Assembly: GCF_000518205.1 (NCBI RefSeq)
Contig: NZ_JADD01000003.1
Coordinates: 1 to 64,000 of the forward strand
Source of the DNA: Hutsoniella sourekii ATCC 700629
GTDB lineage: Bacteria > Bacillota > Bacilli > Lactobacillales > Aerococcaceae
Length of the DNA stretch: 64,000 bases
Direction: 5' to 3'
In this document: piece by piece, positions 1 to 8,927 of the stretch
Numbering within the stretch: the stretch's first letter is position 1
Layout: each line of letters begins with the position of its first letter
Notes under the pieces: generated by a model
Seen by the model: only the letters and a program-made list of their open reading frames with translations
Told to the model about the DNA's origin: nothing
The model's database searches: none
Program-made: the position numbers and the translations under genes

Positions 1-262
1 GAATAGCTACATCCTGATAAGAAGCGCCGGTCTCCTGCTTAAATCTTAATACATTCAGTTTAAAATTCAATGGATAGTGTTTGTTTGACTTCCTTTTCTT
101 AAGCCCTGACGGGCCTTCCTCTCGAAACTGAGCTACCCATTTTTTGACTAAGGAAGAACTGGAAACGTCATATTTTTTGGTCAGTGACTCGTACCCTAAC
201 CGACCTTTTAAGTACTCTTGTACAATTTGTAATTTAAATTCGTAAGAATATTTTTTGGACAT
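1..262 (-). CDS. IS3-family transposase OrfA-like protein, partial
   Basis: The first 87 residues of a transposase, truncated by the window edge. It begins MSKKYSYEFKLQIVQEYL and continues with a helix-turn-helix (about residues 20-45, with YDVSSSSLVKKWVAQFREEG), then a basic linker (GLKKRKSN) and the start of a second helix-turn-helix region. This is the DNA-binding OrfA (helix-turn-helix/leucine-zipper) pattern of IS3/IS150-type elements, which recognises the element ends and is joined to the DDE integrase OrfB by frameshifting. The ATG at 262 is preceded by GGGGG seven bases upstream, inside the 3' arm of a hairpin. The family call is firm. Whether the element is intact cannot be seen. Confidence 0.8.
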   Translation of the reverse strand, partial: MSKKYSYEFKLQIVQEYLKGRLGYESLTKKYDVSSSSLVKKWVAQFREEGPSGLKKRKSNKHYPLNFKLNVLRFKQETGASYQDVAI

Positions 263-269
263 AAAATAA

Positions 270-307
270 CCCCCAAAAGTTAGATTTTTAACTCTAACTT
301 TTGGGGG
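270..307. repeat. 15-bp inverted repeat (hairpin) ahead of transposase start
   Basis: CCCCCAAAAGTTAGA (270-284) and its exact complement (293-307) flank an eight-base loop. In a transcript running toward the transposase gene, the 3' arm supplies the GGGGG that serves as ribosome binding site for the ATG at 262. A transcript entering from outside the element would therefore bury the binding site in the stem. Confidence 0.85.
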
Positions 308-361
308 TCAGTACAAAACTTCTCTCACGGCCCTTATTTTATTTAATTTGCTAGGCAAAAT

Positions 362-1252
362 TTAACTTTCGGCTCTTTTGTTTAAATTTTGTCCTGTTTG
401 AATAATAAAATCTTTAAGCTCGTCCTTGATCTGTGGATGTTTAAGGCCGTATTCAATGCTCATTTGAATAAAACCAAATTTATTCCCGACATCATAACGT
501 TTACCCTTAAATTGCTTGGCAAAGACTCGTTGAGTCTTGTTTAACTCGTTGATAGCATCTGTTAATTGAATTTCTCCACCTGCACCGGGTGCTTGAGTTT
601 CTAATAGGTCAAAGATTTCAGGCGTTAATAAATAGCGTCCGATAATGGCCAGGTTACTAGGTGCATCTTCAGGTGCAGGTTTTTCAACAAAGGATCGAAC
701 ATTATAAAGATCTGCTTGGTGCTGATTTTCTGGGTCGATAATCCCATATTTTGAGGTTTCCTCATGTGGTACTTCCATAACTGCTATGCTTGAAGCATGG
801 GTTTGATCGTAAACATCCATTAGTTGACGAGTTAGAGGCACTTCATCAGCCATTATATCGTCTCCTAACATGACAACAAAAGGCTCATTACCGACAAAGG
901 CTTTTGCCTGAAGGACAGCATGACCAAGTCCTTTTGGATAAGGTTGACGAACAAAATACAAGTTAACATTAGCTGATTCTTTAACTAGGGCGAGTAGATC
1001 CTCTTTACCTTGCTGAGCCAGATGTTCTTCCAATTCAATATTAGCATCAAAGTGGTCTTCAATTGTACGTTTACTCTTTCCAGTGACAATTAAAATATCT
1101 TCAATACCTGAATCAACGGCTTCTTCTACAATAAATTGAATGGTTGGCTTATCCACGATCGGTAGCATTTCTTTTGCCATTGCCTTGGTAGCTGGTAAGA
1201 AGCGAGTGCCCAGCCCGGCGGCAGGAATCACCGCTTTTCTAACTTTTTTCAT
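362..1252 (-). CDS. galU: UTP-glucose-1-phosphate uridylyltransferase
   Basis: GalU makes UDP-glucose from UTP and glucose-1-phosphate in the cytoplasm, supplying sugar for glycolipids and surface polysaccharide. The protein is 296 residues, normal for the family. It opens with the nucleotide-binding signature [19 protein letters not shown], with the catalytic Lys in [10 protein letters not shown]. Further family motifs are VMLGDDIM near residue 130 and FVEKP near 190. The ATG at 1252 is chosen over an upstream one because GAGGAGGA lies at the right distance before it. The start overlaps the preceding glycosyltransferase gene by 14 bases, so the two are probably co-transcribed and translationally coupled. 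UDP-glucose is also the substrate of the divergently encoded GalE at 4585. Confidence 0.95.
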   Translation of the reverse strand: MKKVRKAVIPAAGLGTRFLPATKAMAKEMLPIVDKPTIQFIVEEAVDSGIEDILIVTGKSKRTIEDHFDANIELEEHLAQQGKEDLLALVKESANVNLYFVRQPYPKGLGHAVLQAKAFVGNEPFVVMLGDDIMADEVPLTRQLMDVYDQTHASSIAVMEVPHEETSKYGIIDPENQHQADLYNVRSFVEKPAPEDAPSNLAIIGRYLLTPEIFDLLETQAPGAGGEIQLTDAINELNKTQRVFAKQFKGKRYDVGNKFGFIQMSIEYGLKHPQIKDELKDFIIQTGQNLNKRAES

Positions 1253-2378
1253 TAGTATCCTCCTCATGTTCTTTAATCACAGATTGATAAATTTGTCGGT
1301 AATGATCGACAATTTGATCCCAACGAAAGATTTCGCTCGCTTGAAGAGCTTGACTAGAGAGTTCTTGGTAATGGTTTTGGATATAGTCCAGCGCCGCATT
1401 TAAACCCAGCTGGTCAGATTTTCCGACCGATACTCCTACTTGGTAATTAGGGAAGAAACTATCGAACCCTTCACCTTGAGTATAAATCACAGGTAAACCT
1501 TGGCTCATAGCTTCAACATAAACTAGACCAAAAGTCTCGGGTGAAGAAAGCATGGCGAAAAGATCCATCTCCCGGTAGAGAAGACTAAGCTCCTCCTTGG
1601 CTAAGCTACCATGGTAGGTTACGTGAGGGTATTTGAGCAATTGCTCCTTGATACGCTGACTCCAAGCTGGTCCTACGATGTGTAATTCAAGGGGCTGGAT
1701 ATTTAAGTGGTATTCCTTGGTCATTTCAGCTAATTGGACAAAACGTTTGAGTGCCATCAGTTTACCTGTTGAAATAATTCTTAAGGGACGATGAAGCTTT
1801 GCTTCTTTATCGACATAGCGATTTTTATGCCAAAAATCATCAATCCCGTTAGGAATAATGTGACATTTAGCTTGTAGCTTGGACTTTAAATGCTTTGGGA
1901 TATAGTGGTCGAAGACTTCATTATAAGCATTTTTAGAGATAAAAATGATTTCGTGGGCTTCTTGCAAGATTTCAAGGCCTAGCTTTCGCATCCAAGGCAT
2001 CTTCTGGAAGAAAGTTCGAATATCGGCATTGCGCACACTCACGATAAAGGGAATCTGAAGCTCTTTAGCCATTTGATAAGCAAGCCAACCATTAGAAAAG
2101 AGCGAGTGACCGTGAATGATATCATAGTTGGCATTATAGCGTCTCTTTAAATCTTTTAGAATCTTTTGGTGTTTAATAGGAAACAGCCAACGTTCATATT
2201 GCTTGAAGCTCCTGACAACCGAGGTATAATCGCCACTGGTTGCCAGACGATCTTCTGGGTAGGAATCAGAAATGGGCACATAAACATCCAAGCAGTCACC
2301 TGCTTGGACTTGGCGATCGTAGAACTCTTTGAATAGTCCCGTAGTTGAAAAGTAAGAATTGATATGTAAAATACGCAC
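1239..2378 (-). CDS. Glycosyltransferase, GT4-like family
   Basis: A cytoplasmic, probably membrane-associated retaining glycosyltransferase of the GT-B fold, about 379 residues. The N-terminal half ([20 protein letters not shown]) is the acceptor domain and contains [12 protein letters not shown]. The C-terminal half has the donor-sugar signature: [13 protein letters not shown] near residue 205, then [20 protein letters not shown] near 305 with the E(x7)E arrangement. A GTG at 2378 is preferred as start, because an ATG three codons earlier directly abuts the AAGGAGG site while the GTG sits nine bases from it. Sitting between a small membrane protein and galU, it probably builds a glycolipid or surface glycan. 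Donor and acceptor cannot be told from sequence. Confidence 0.85.
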   Translation of the reverse strand: MRILHINSYFSTTGLFKEFYDRQVQAGDCLDVYVPISDSYPEDRLATSGDYTSVVRSFKQYERWLFPIKHQKILKDLKRRYNANYDIIHGHSLFSNGWLAYQMAKELQIPFIVSVRNADIRTFFQKMPWMRKLGLEILQEAHEIIFISKNAYNEVFDHYIPKHLKSKLQAKCHIIPNGIDDFWHKNRYVDKEAKLHRPLRIISTGKLMALKRFVQLAEMTKEYHLNIQPLELHIVGPAWSQRIKEQLLKYPHVTYHGSLAKEELSLLYREMDLFAMLSSPETFGLVYVEAMSQGLPVIYTQGEGFDSFFPNYQVGVSVGKSDQLGLNAALDYIQNHYQELSSQALQASEIFRWDQIVDHYRQIYQSVIKEHEEDTNEKS

Positions 2379-2392
2379 TCGTCCCATCCTCC

Positions 2393-2665
2393 TTAGTTGC
2401 TGGAAAGCTGCTGGAGCTGTTCTTCTAATAAGTCCACGCGCGCTTCCAATGATTCGATCGCTTGCTGGTTGGCATTAGTATTTTGTAAACGATTCTGATT
2501 ATAAGTAGGTGAGTAGGTCATAAACAAGTTCAATACAAGAAACAGACCTATCAAAACGATAACAAGAAACAACCAATTATTCTTATCACCATGGGTATCA
2601 ATATCATGCAATTGTTTAGCAATTTCTTGTTCAATGATTGTCCCTAAATGATCATCCTTATTCAT
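2393..2665 (-). CDS. Small membrane protein with coiled coil
   Basis: A 90-residue protein of unknown function. A charged N-terminus of about 28 residues is followed by one clear membrane segment (WLFLVIVLIGLFLVLNLFM). The short outer part ends in a predicted coiled coil (IESLEARVDLLEEQLQQL). The second ATG (2665) is preferred, because AAGGAG lies eight bases upstream of it but only two bases from the first ATG at 2671. It lies 14 bases upstream of the glycosyltransferase start and 16 bases downstream of the aminopeptidase, so it is likely in the same minus-strand operon. The topology suggests a scaffold or assembly role, but nothing identifies its partner. Confidence 0.7.
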   Translation of the reverse strand: MNKDDHLGTIIEQEIAKQLHDIDTHGDKNNWLFLVIVLIGLFLVLNLFMTYSPTYNQNRLQNTNANQQAIESLEARVDLLEEQLQQLSSN

Positions 2666-2681
2666 ATCCATCTCTCCTTAG

Positions 2682-3920
2682 TTAAAAGGCCCATTCACCC
2701 TCTCTAAAAATAGGAAAGCGTTGACCGTCTTTAGTGATACCATCAATATCCATTTGGGCGTTACCAATCATGAAATCCACGTGAACATTGGAACGATTGA
2801 GCCCGGCACTCTTGAGTTCCTCTTGACTCATTTCAACGCCACCTTGAATGGAACTAGCATAGGCTTGGCCAATAGCTAAATGGTTGGAAGCATTCTCATC
2901 AAATAAAGTATTATAATAGGTTAATCCTGACTGAGAGATCGGGGATTGGTGAGGAACTAGAGCAACTTCACCCAGTGATCTGGATCCCTTATTGTCTTGG
3001 ATCAGTTTAGCAAGTGTTTCTTCACCACTAGCGGCCGAGAATTCAGTGATCTCTCCATCTTTAAATGTAAAAGACATCTGATCAATAATATGTCCTCCGT
3101 AACTCAAGGGCTTACTTGATTGAACGACCCCTTCAGCCCGTCGGAAATCAGGCGCTGTGAAGACTTCTTCAGTTGGCATGTTAGCAATAAAAACTTCACC
3201 TGCCTGATTGATACTGCCTGCACTTTCCCACACATGGTCAGCCGGTAAGCCTAAGTATAGATCCGTTCCCGGACCTTGATAATGGAGTTGGTCAAATTGC
3301 ATTTTATTTAGGTATCGGGCTTTTTCTTGAAGCTTTTCTTCGTGATCATCCCAAGCTTGAACAGGATCTTCTTTATAGACCCGTGTTGTCTGGAAGATTT
3401 GGTCCCATAATAAATCGACCGCTTCTTCATCACTCACATTAGGGAAGACCATCTTAGCCCATTCAAGTCCGGCACCAGCAGCCACTACCCAAGAGACAAC
3501 ATTGGCTTGAGTAGCAATAGAAATATCTTGAAACGCTTGACTATTTGCTTTTTGAGCGGTAGCAATCTTACTAGCTGGTACGCCCTTGAGCGCTTGAGGG
3601 TTGCTTGAGCGTAGGGCGATTCGCTTGGCCCGTTTGTCCAAAAGATCAAAAGCCTTATCGACCTCATATTGGGGAATATCAGCTAGAGTTTCTTCATCTT
3701 GTCCAAGATAGTGTAATTTAGTGATTTGGTCATCACTCCAATTAACTACTACCTTGCTAGCACCTGCCTGGTAGGCAGCACTGACTAATCGGCGAACAAG
3801 TTGGATTAACTCTATGTCAGTATTAATTTGAACATAGTCACCTTTTTTGACAGCGATTGCTTTTTGAATGATAAGATTGGCATATTTATCTAATAGATTA
3901 TCAAAGTTTTCTAGGGTCAT
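2682..3920 (-). CDS. pepS: Aminopeptidase, M29 family (PepS/AmpS type)
   Basis: A cytoplasmic metallo-aminopeptidase of peptidase family M29, which trims N-terminal residues from peptides using a two-metal site. The length, 412 residues, is typical. The expected metal-ligand set can be seen in order: Glu in NMPTEEVFTAPD (about residue 250), Glu in GEVALVPH (about 315), His in NASNHLAIG (about 345), and His and Asp in NVHVDFMIG (about 378). ATG 3920 is preceded by AAGGAG. The gene follows the flavodoxin gene by 21 bases on the same strand. Lactic acid bacteria use PepS-like enzymes to finish peptide breakdown. The family call is strong, the exact specificity is not known. Confidence 0.9.
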   Translation of the reverse strand: MTLENFDNLLDKYANLIIQKAIAVKKGDYVQINTDIELIQLVRRLVSAAYQAGASKVVVNWSDDQITKLHYLGQDEETLADIPQYEVDKAFDLLDKRAKRIALRSSNPQALKGVPASKIATAQKANSQAFQDISIATQANVVSWVVAAGAGLEWAKMVFPNVSDEEAVDLLWDQIFQTTRVYKEDPVQAWDDHEEKLQEKARYLNKMQFDQLHYQGPGTDLYLGLPADHVWESAGSINQAGEVFIANMPTEEVFTAPDFRRAEGVVQSSKPLSYGGHIIDQMSFTFKDGEITEFSAASGEETLAKLIQDNKGSRSLGEVALVPHQSPISQSGLTYYNTLFDENASNHLAIGQAYASSIQGGVEMSQEELKSAGLNRSNVHVDFMIGNAQMDIDGITKDGQRFPIFREGEWAF

Positions 3921-3941
3921 GATTTTCTCCTTTTGTGGATC

Positions 3942-4391
3942 TTAATGATTAACTTTCTCGACAATCGCCTCAGCCAATTGTCTTAACTTCTCCTCGTCTT
4001 CTGCTTCAGGATAAAGATTCACTTTAACACCTTCAGCCCCTTTAGTGGCTCCTGCTTTATCAAAGGCAGCTTCAAAATCATCCACCGCTGTACAAAAGAC
4101 TGGATAGAAGTCATCACCGGATCCGAAGACGCCATAGATTTTACCAGATAGGTCTAATTCCATTAGATCTTCATGAAAGTCCTCCATCTCGTCAGGGAGA
4201 ACGCCATCGACACCATAGGTATAACTGCCTACCATGACGATATCAAAGTCTAGAAAATCTTCAGCATCAGCTTCCATTACATCGTAAATGGTTACATCAA
4301 TATCATTATCTTCCAGGCAATCGGCAACGATGTCGACACATGCTTCAGTATTTCCAGTTAGACTGGTGTATATAATTAAGGCTTCAGCCAT
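3942..4391 (-). CDS. Flavodoxin
   Basis: A 149-residue acidic flavodoxin, an FMN-binding electron carrier. The phosphate-binding loop YTSLTGNTEA starts near residue 8. The two isoalloxazine-flanking loops are GSYTYGVDG (about 56-64) and GSGDDFYPVF (about 90-100). Length and strongly acidic surface match short-chain flavodoxins of Firmicutes. It heads the minus-strand gene group and diverges from galE. A likely use is reducing partner for radical SAM enzymes such as the NrdG encoded in this window, but that link is inference. Confidence 0.92.
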   Translation of the reverse strand: MAEALIIYTSLTGNTEACVDIVADCLEDNDIDVTIYDVMEADAEDFLDFDIVMVGSYTYGVDGVLPDEMEDFHEDLMELDLSGKIYGVFGSGDDFYPVFCTAVDDFEAAFDKAGATKGAEGVKVNLYPEAEDEEKLRQLAEAIVEKVNH

Positions 4392-4536
4392 TTCATCAAT
4401 CCTTTCAACTCTTTGAGCATAAAATGCTTATTCTAACCTATTATATCAAATGCAAGGGCTAACTTAAATATGAATTCAACATCGGCATAAGAAAATTCAG
4501 TGATTGACTAATAATGAATAGCTATTTGCCGGTGGA

Positions 4537-4548
4537 TTGTGCTATAAT
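4537..4548 (+). promoter_or_regulatory. Extended -10 promoter for galE
   Basis: TATAAT at 4543-4548 preceded by TG one base upstream (GTGCTATAAT) forms an extended -10 element. No good -35 box is seen at 17-base spacing. It lies 36 bases before the galE start in the divergent interval. Confidence 0.55.
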
Positions 4549-4584
4549 TGGGGAGTTCAAATAAGTAGGAGGGGAGCGTACAGA

Positions 4585-5625
4585 ATGGCAATTTTAATTA
4601 CTGGCGGTGCTGGATATATTGGGAGCCACACTAGTATTGAGTTATTGGCAGAGGGTCTTGAAGTTATCATTGTGGATGACTATTCAAATAGCTATCCTGA
4701 AGTGGTCAAGCGCATCGAAACACTATCGGGACACCCTGTAAAGGTTTATCCTTATAATATTTTAGATACTGATTCGTTAGCTTCGGTTTTTGAAGAAAAT
4801 GACATTGAATCAGTCATTCACTTTGCAGCCTTTAAAGCTGTCGGTGAATCGGTTGAGAAGCCGTTGGAATACTACCAGAATAATGTGGCAGGTTTATTGA
4901 GTCTACTGGATGTTATGAGTAAGTATCAGGTGAAAGAGATTGTATTCAGTTCCTCTGCTACTGTTTACGGGATGGATAATCAGGCACCTTTTAATGAGCA
5001 AACGCCAATTGGCGATGCCACGAACCCTTATGGTTATTCCAAAATTGTTAATGAAAGGATTTTGCAGGATCTAGCTGTAGCGGATCCCGAATGGAAAATT
5101 ACACTTTTACGCTACTTTAATCCGATTGGGGCGCATAAGTCCGGATTGATCGGCGAAGATCCCCAAGGCATTCCAAATAACTTAATGCCTTATATTACTC
5201 AGGTTGCAGTCGGTAAGTTGGACCAATTGCGTATTTTTGGTAATGATTATCCAACCCCAGATGGTACCGGTGTACGGGATTATATTCATGTAGTGGATCT
5301 AGCAAAAGGTCACTTAGCGGCATTAAAGCATTTAGAAAAGCAGCAAGGCGTCGAAATATTTAACTTGGGAACAGGACAGGGTTATAGTGTTCTGGATCTT
5401 GTAGAAAGTTTCCAAGAAGCGAATGGTGTTGATATTCCTTACACAATCGTTGAACGACGTCCAGGTGATATTGCAACTAGTTATGCAGATCCAAGTAAGG
5501 CTGAGAAGGTTTTAGGCTGGACCGCCCAGGAGTCTTTAAAGGATATGTGCCAAGATTCATGGCGTTGGCAGAAAAATAATCCTCAAGGTTATCAAGATGG
5601 AAATATTGGTGCTATGAATGTCTAG
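4585..5625 (+). CDS. galE: UDP-glucose 4-epimerase
   Basis: GalE interconverts UDP-glucose and UDP-galactose with bound NAD. The protein is 346 residues, close to the family norm. The Rossmann signature ITGGAGYIGSHTSIEL is at the N-terminus. The catalytic pair is in SSSATVYG (Ser near residue 120) and the YxxxK motif NPYGYSK near residue 150. ATG 4585 is preceded by AGGAGGGG; an upstream in-frame ATG lacks this. It leads the polysaccharide cluster and overlaps the next gene by 8 bases. With galU on the other strand it gives UDP-Glc and UDP-Gal for glycan synthesis. Confidence 0.95.
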   Translation: MAILITGGAGYIGSHTSIELLAEGLEVIIVDDYSNSYPEVVKRIETLSGHPVKVYPYNILDTDSLASVFEENDIESVIHFAAFKAVGESVEKPLEYYQNNVAGLLSLLDVMSKYQVKEIVFSSSATVYGMDNQAPFNEQTPIGDATNPYGYSKIVNERILQDLAVADPEWKITLLRYFNPIGAHKSGLIGEDPQGIPNNLMPYITQVAVGKLDQLRIFGNDYPTPDGTGVRDYIHVVDLAKGHLAALKHLEKQQGVEIFNLGTGQGYSVLDLVESFQEANGVDIPYTIVERRPGDIATSYADPSKAEKVLGWTAQESLKDMCQDSWRWQKNNPQGYQDGNIGAMNV

Positions 5626-6457
5626 GCTTAACCAGAGTCCGATTTATAACTATGAGACCTTAAACCCACGACAAGCCCGCTCTAAGCGTGGTAAGGGCTG
5701 GGTTTTTGTCTTTGTTTTAATGATTATTTTTGTCATTATGAGTTGGCTTTGTATCTATCATTATCAAGAGGCTCGTTGGTCTTATCAGGAGAATATTAAT
5801 CAAAGTAGCCAAGAAAGTTCTTTGTTAGCACCATTGACCCAGTTTGACACTATGAATCTCTTGGTTTTAGGGCTTGATTATCCTCATTCAGGTCGAATGG
5901 GCAATGAAGAATTAGAAATAGTAGACTGGCTCAGTTTGAAGCGCTCAAATAAAGAAGGCCAACTTGAAGATTTGAGTGGGCAAGTGGAATTAAGTCAGTT
6001 TGATCTCTCGATGATGAGAGACCAGCAAGGTTTGGATCAGTTGAAGAAAAAGATTCAAGCGCAAGTAGGTCGCCCCATTGATAGAGTGATTATTGTACGC
6101 TTTTGGCAATTAAGAAGCTTGATTGATTTTATAGATGGCATTACGATTCAAGTTGACCAACCAGTGGCCTTAGGTGATTCAAGGGTTCCAGCTAATCAAG
6201 ATTTTTATTTAACGGGTCGCCAATTTGAGCAATTTAGTCGTAAATTAGAAGGCGAATCGATCATAAATTATCAAGATCGTAAGCGACGTTTGTTATTGGC
6301 TATCTTTGACCAATTGCTGTCCAAGGAACACTGGCTTCACTTGACGCAAGCTTTTCAATTGTTAGAGGATGGGGTCTATTCAGATATGCCATTTGAATGG
6401 TTCTTTCATCTGGGTATAGGTCCTTATCAAGAAGCTTTACAATCTATTGACAAGTAA
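5618..6457 (+). CDS. Degenerate LytR-CpsA-Psr (LCP)-like membrane protein
   Basis: A 279-residue protein with a cytoplasmic N-terminus of about 28 residues, one membrane segment (VFVFVLMIIFVIMSWLCI) and an extracellular domain. Parts of that domain follow the LCP order: MNLLVLGLDYP, then IDRVIIVRFWQLRSLIDFI matching the family's IDYYxxVNxxG region, then DGITIQVDQP matching the LGGIxVxV strand. The hallmark Arg/Asp residues around the polyprenyl-pyrophosphate site, present in the next gene, are missing: there is no RRSDT, no RDS/RDT and no INHA block. It starts inside the end of galE with a weak ribosome site, suggesting translational coupling. It is probably a non-catalytic LCP relative acting with its neighbour. 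The homology is inferred from alignment by eye. Confidence 0.6.
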   Translation: MSRLNQSPIYNYETLNPRQARSKRGKGWVFVFVLMIIFVIMSWLCIYHYQEARWSYQENINQSSQESSLLAPLTQFDTMNLLVLGLDYPHSGRMGNEELEIVDWLSLKRSNKEGQLEDLSGQVELSQFDLSMMRDQQGLDQLKKKIQAQVGRPIDRVIIVRFWQLRSLIDFIDGITIQVDQPVALGDSRVPANQDFYLTGRQFEQFSRKLEGESIINYQDRKRRLLLAIFDQLLSKEHWLHLTQAFQLLEDGVYSDMPFEWFFHLGIGPYQEALQSIDK

Positions 6458-6474
6458 TCAGAGAGAGGGGAACA

Positions 6475-7641
6475 ATGAAGAAGTATTTTCTGAATGATTA
6501 TGGTGAAATTAGTCCTTGGAAAACACTAAGGAATTTTATTGTCATCTTATTAATTTTTCTAGTAGCTGGCTTTGGTTATTTAACCTACAAGGTAAATATT
6601 ACTTTAGACCAAGTTAGCCAATCCTCCAATACCAATGCCGAAAGGTCTGGAAATGATCAGCAACAAGCAGCTGAGGCTGTGATTGAAACGGGTGAGCCAT
6701 TTAATGTCTTGTTAATCGGGACTGATGGCGAAGCAGATTCTCAAGAAGCTCGTCGTTCTGACACTTTGATGTTAGTAAATGTTAATCCTGACAGAGAGCA
6801 AACCCTCGTTTTAAGTATACTGCGTGATTCATTGGCCAATATTGCCGGGCGTGGGCAGCCAGAAAAAATTAATCATGCCTTTGCCTACGGAGGGGTTGAC
6901 CGTACATTAGCAACTGTGAAAAATTTCCTACAAATACCTATAGATTACTATGCGGTTGTCAACATGAAGGGGCTTCAAGAATTAATAGATGCCTTAGGTG
7001 GAATTGAAGTAACAAGCCCCTTAACTTTTGAATACCGTGGAACGCAATTCAATAAAGGAGAAACACGCAAACTAGATGGCGTTAAAGCGATGAATTTCGC
7101 CCGTATGCGTTACGATGATCCTGAAGGAGAAATCGGCCGCCAAAAGCGTCAAAAATTAGTTATCCAAGCGATTATAAATAAAGCCTTATCTTTAAATTCA
7201 GTGATTGCCTATCCCAAGTTGTTACAGGTTGTAGCTGACAATGTGGAAACGAATGTTGATTTAAGACAAGCGCTAGACTCTTATCGTCTTTATTTACCAG
7301 CAGTCAATGAACTAGATTCTGTTCGTTTCCAAAACTTGGAAGAGATTACCTATGATGAGGTCTTCTATTTTCATGTGCCGGTGGGTGACCGCTTGGCAGT
7401 GTCTAATTTATTCCGGCAACAATTAAATTTACCTCAAGCAGAGGCAGAAGACTTTGACGAGCCATTACTCGATTTGATTCCTGATGCCGTAGTGGAAATT
7501 TCTCATGTTAGCCCGGAAGATTTAATTGATTCTAATTTGAATTATCCGGCCTCTGAAAGTAATTCAGCGGCTAGCCAAGAATCGACTGAAGCTGAAGAAG
7601 CTAGATCTAATTATCCAACACGCCGTGACCTTGCTCGTTAG
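6475..7641 (+). CDS. LytR-CpsA-Psr (LCP) family glycopolymer ligase
   Basis: LCP proteins attach undecaprenyl-linked glycopolymers (teichoic acids, capsule) to peptidoglycan on the outer face of the membrane. The protein is 388 residues: short cytoplasmic tail, one membrane helix (about residues 20-40), a linker, then the LCP domain from about 75 to 260. Key motifs are present: RRSDTLMLVNV, LSILRDSL, KINHAFAYGG, IDYYAVVNMKG and the RMRYDDPEGEIGRQKRQ block with substrate-binding arginines. The C-terminal 60 residues are a Ser/Ala/Glu-rich tail. GAGAGGGG precedes the ATG. It is 17 bases after the degenerate paralogue and is followed by a likely terminator. Confidence 0.92.
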   Translation: MKKYFLNDYGEISPWKTLRNFIVILLIFLVAGFGYLTYKVNITLDQVSQSSNTNAERSGNDQQQAAEAVIETGEPFNVLLIGTDGEADSQEARRSDTLMLVNVNPDREQTLVLSILRDSLANIAGRGQPEKINHAFAYGGVDRTLATVKNFLQIPIDYYAVVNMKGLQELIDALGGIEVTSPLTFEYRGTQFNKGETRKLDGVKAMNFARMRYDDPEGEIGRQKRQKLVIQAIINKALSLNSVIAYPKLLQVVADNVETNVDLRQALDSYRLYLPAVNELDSVRFQNLEEITYDEVFYFHVPVGDRLAVSNLFRQQLNLPQAEAEDFDEPLLDLIPDAVVEISHVSPEDLIDSNLNYPASESNSAASQESTEAEEARSNYPTRRDLAR

Positions 7642-7659
7642 GCAGAGACAATTTGATCA

Positions 7660-7695
7660 GGGATAGGCCTTCGTTTGGCCTATTCCTTATTTTTG
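7660..7695 (+). terminator. Likely intrinsic terminator after LCP gene
   Basis: ATAGGCC and GGCCTAT around a seven-base loop, extended by weaker pairs, followed by TTATTTTT. It may separate galE-LCP from the downstream export and assembly genes, or only attenuate transcription into them. Confidence 0.6.
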
Positions 7696-7755
7696 TGAAA
7701 TTTCACTTATCCATTGAACAGTGGATTTAAATTATTCAAGGAAAGGAGTTTTCGG

Positions 7756-8913
7756 ATGTTCCAATATCGCAAACAACCTGCCATGCGAATTTTGCATATT
7801 ATGAGTGGCTATGGCGGTGGCATTTCAACTTTTATCCATAACATTGCAAGTGAAATCCAATCTTACGGCATCCAGTTTGATGTTGTCACTTATGACCGGG
7901 TTTCTGACGAATTTTTGCAGGCCATTCAATCAACGGGTGGTGATGTTTATCAATTGAAGAATCCAAAGAAGGCGGGCTGGTTTGAGTTTAGAAAGTCCTT
8001 TACACGTATCTTAGAATTGTATGATTATGATCTGATTCATTGCCATATATCTGGTTACCGTTCATTGGTCTACAAGTACTTAGCAAGTCAGTATCAGATA
8101 AGGAAAATATTTGTTCATGCCCATTACATTGCCGACCATGAGTCAACAGCACCACTAAAGCAGGTCAAATTGTGGCTTGACCAATGGGCTAATAATTATG
8201 TCTCTGATGCTTTTATCGGGTGTAGTCGAGAGGCCATCCGGTCCCTTTATGGCTTTAAGACCCCGGTTAATCAGATGATTATTATACCGAATAGCATTAA
8301 TGAAGCAGCCTTTGTTAAAGATGAATACAGTGAGAAACTGTTAAGAAAAGAAGGTAGACAACAATTCGCCCTAGAATCACATCAGCCGGTGATAGGACAT
8401 ATCGGACGGCTCCATCCAATAAAAAACCATCAATTATCTCTAGCAATTGCTCGTTACATGAAGCGTAACCAATTACCAGGAGTTATTCTGTTTGTGGGTG
8501 CTGGTGAGCTTGCGGAGGAATTGGAGCAAACCATTAAACAGGAGGACTTGAACGATCAAGTGCGTTTAGTGGGTAGAGTTTCACCTGTTTCTGACTTTCT
8601 GCCTGTTTTGGATGCAATTATCTTACCATCATTCAAAGAAGGGCTGGGGACAGTCGCTATTGAAGGGCAGGCGGCAGGAATACCCATTGTCATGAATGAG
8701 ACGATCACACGAGAATCGGATCTAGGTTTAGATTTGATTAGTCGGTTATCCTTGGAGGCATCACCAGCCGAGTGGTATGAAGCTTTAGTAGAAGCAAGTC
8801 GTAAAGAAAAACCAAGTGCCGATAACCGCTTGGAAGCTCTAAATAGCCATAAATTCACCAATAATCAAGCAGCTAGGCTTTACACACGTTTTATCCGCGG
8901 AGAAGTCAGATAA
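7756..8913 (+). CDS. Glycosyltransferase, GT4-like family (EpsF-like)
   Basis: A 385-residue GT-B glycosyltransferase. The N-terminal domain has MRILHIMSGYGGGISTFIHN, typical of exopolysaccharide transferases of the EpsF kind, and DLIHCHISGYRS. The C-terminal donor domain has IGHIGRLHPIKNHQL near residue 210 and SFKEGLGTVAIEGQAAGIPI near 295, with the E(x7)E nucleotide-sugar motif. ATG 7756 is chosen because AAGGAG is at the right distance; the frame is open further upstream. It opens the second part of the polysaccharide cluster, 14 bases ahead of the flippase gene, so it probably adds one sugar to the lipid-linked repeat unit. Donor sugar unknown. Confidence 0.88.
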   Translation: MFQYRKQPAMRILHIMSGYGGGISTFIHNIASEIQSYGIQFDVVTYDRVSDEFLQAIQSTGGDVYQLKNPKKAGWFEFRKSFTRILELYDYDLIHCHISGYRSLVYKYLASQYQIRKIFVHAHYIADHESTAPLKQVKLWLDQWANNYVSDAFIGCSREAIRSLYGFKTPVNQMIIIPNSINEAAFVKDEYSEKLLRKEGRQQFALESHQPVIGHIGRLHPIKNHQLSLAIARYMKRNQLPGVILFVGAGELAEELEQTIKQEDLNDQVRLVGRVSPVSDFLPVLDAIILPSFKEGLGTVAIEGQAAGIPIVMNETITRESDLGLDLISRLSLEASPAEWYEALVEASRKEKPSADNRLEALNSHKFTNNQAARLYTRFIRGEVR

Positions 8914-8927
8914 GGGTAGGGATTATC

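Larger units (their letters stand above)
1..315 (-). mobile_element. IS3-family insertion sequence, one end only
   Basis: The segment holds the start of an OrfA-type transposase gene reading out of the window and, outside it, a terminal repeat. The element edge is placed near 315, because the sequence reading inward from there (TGTACTGACCCCCAAAAGTT) resembles IS3-family terminal repeats. A second inverted copy of the repeat core lies just inside and forms a hairpin. The edge falls about 47 bases beyond the galU stop. The other end, the orfB part and any target duplication are outside the window, so the exact boundary is an inference. Confidence 0.75.

Noticed and set aside
1140-1403. Plus-strand ORF of 87 codons opposite galU and the glycosyltransferase
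   Set aside because: It lies antisense to two well-supported genes and has no ribosome site. Other opposite-strand or frame-shifted ORFs inside recognised genes were dropped for the same reason.
7695-7706. Perfect palindrome GTGAAATTTCAC before the GT4-like gene, resembling a Rex half-site pair
   Set aside because: The half-site spacing is two bases shorter than a Rex operator and no promoter could be placed around it. It may be chance in AT-rich sequence.
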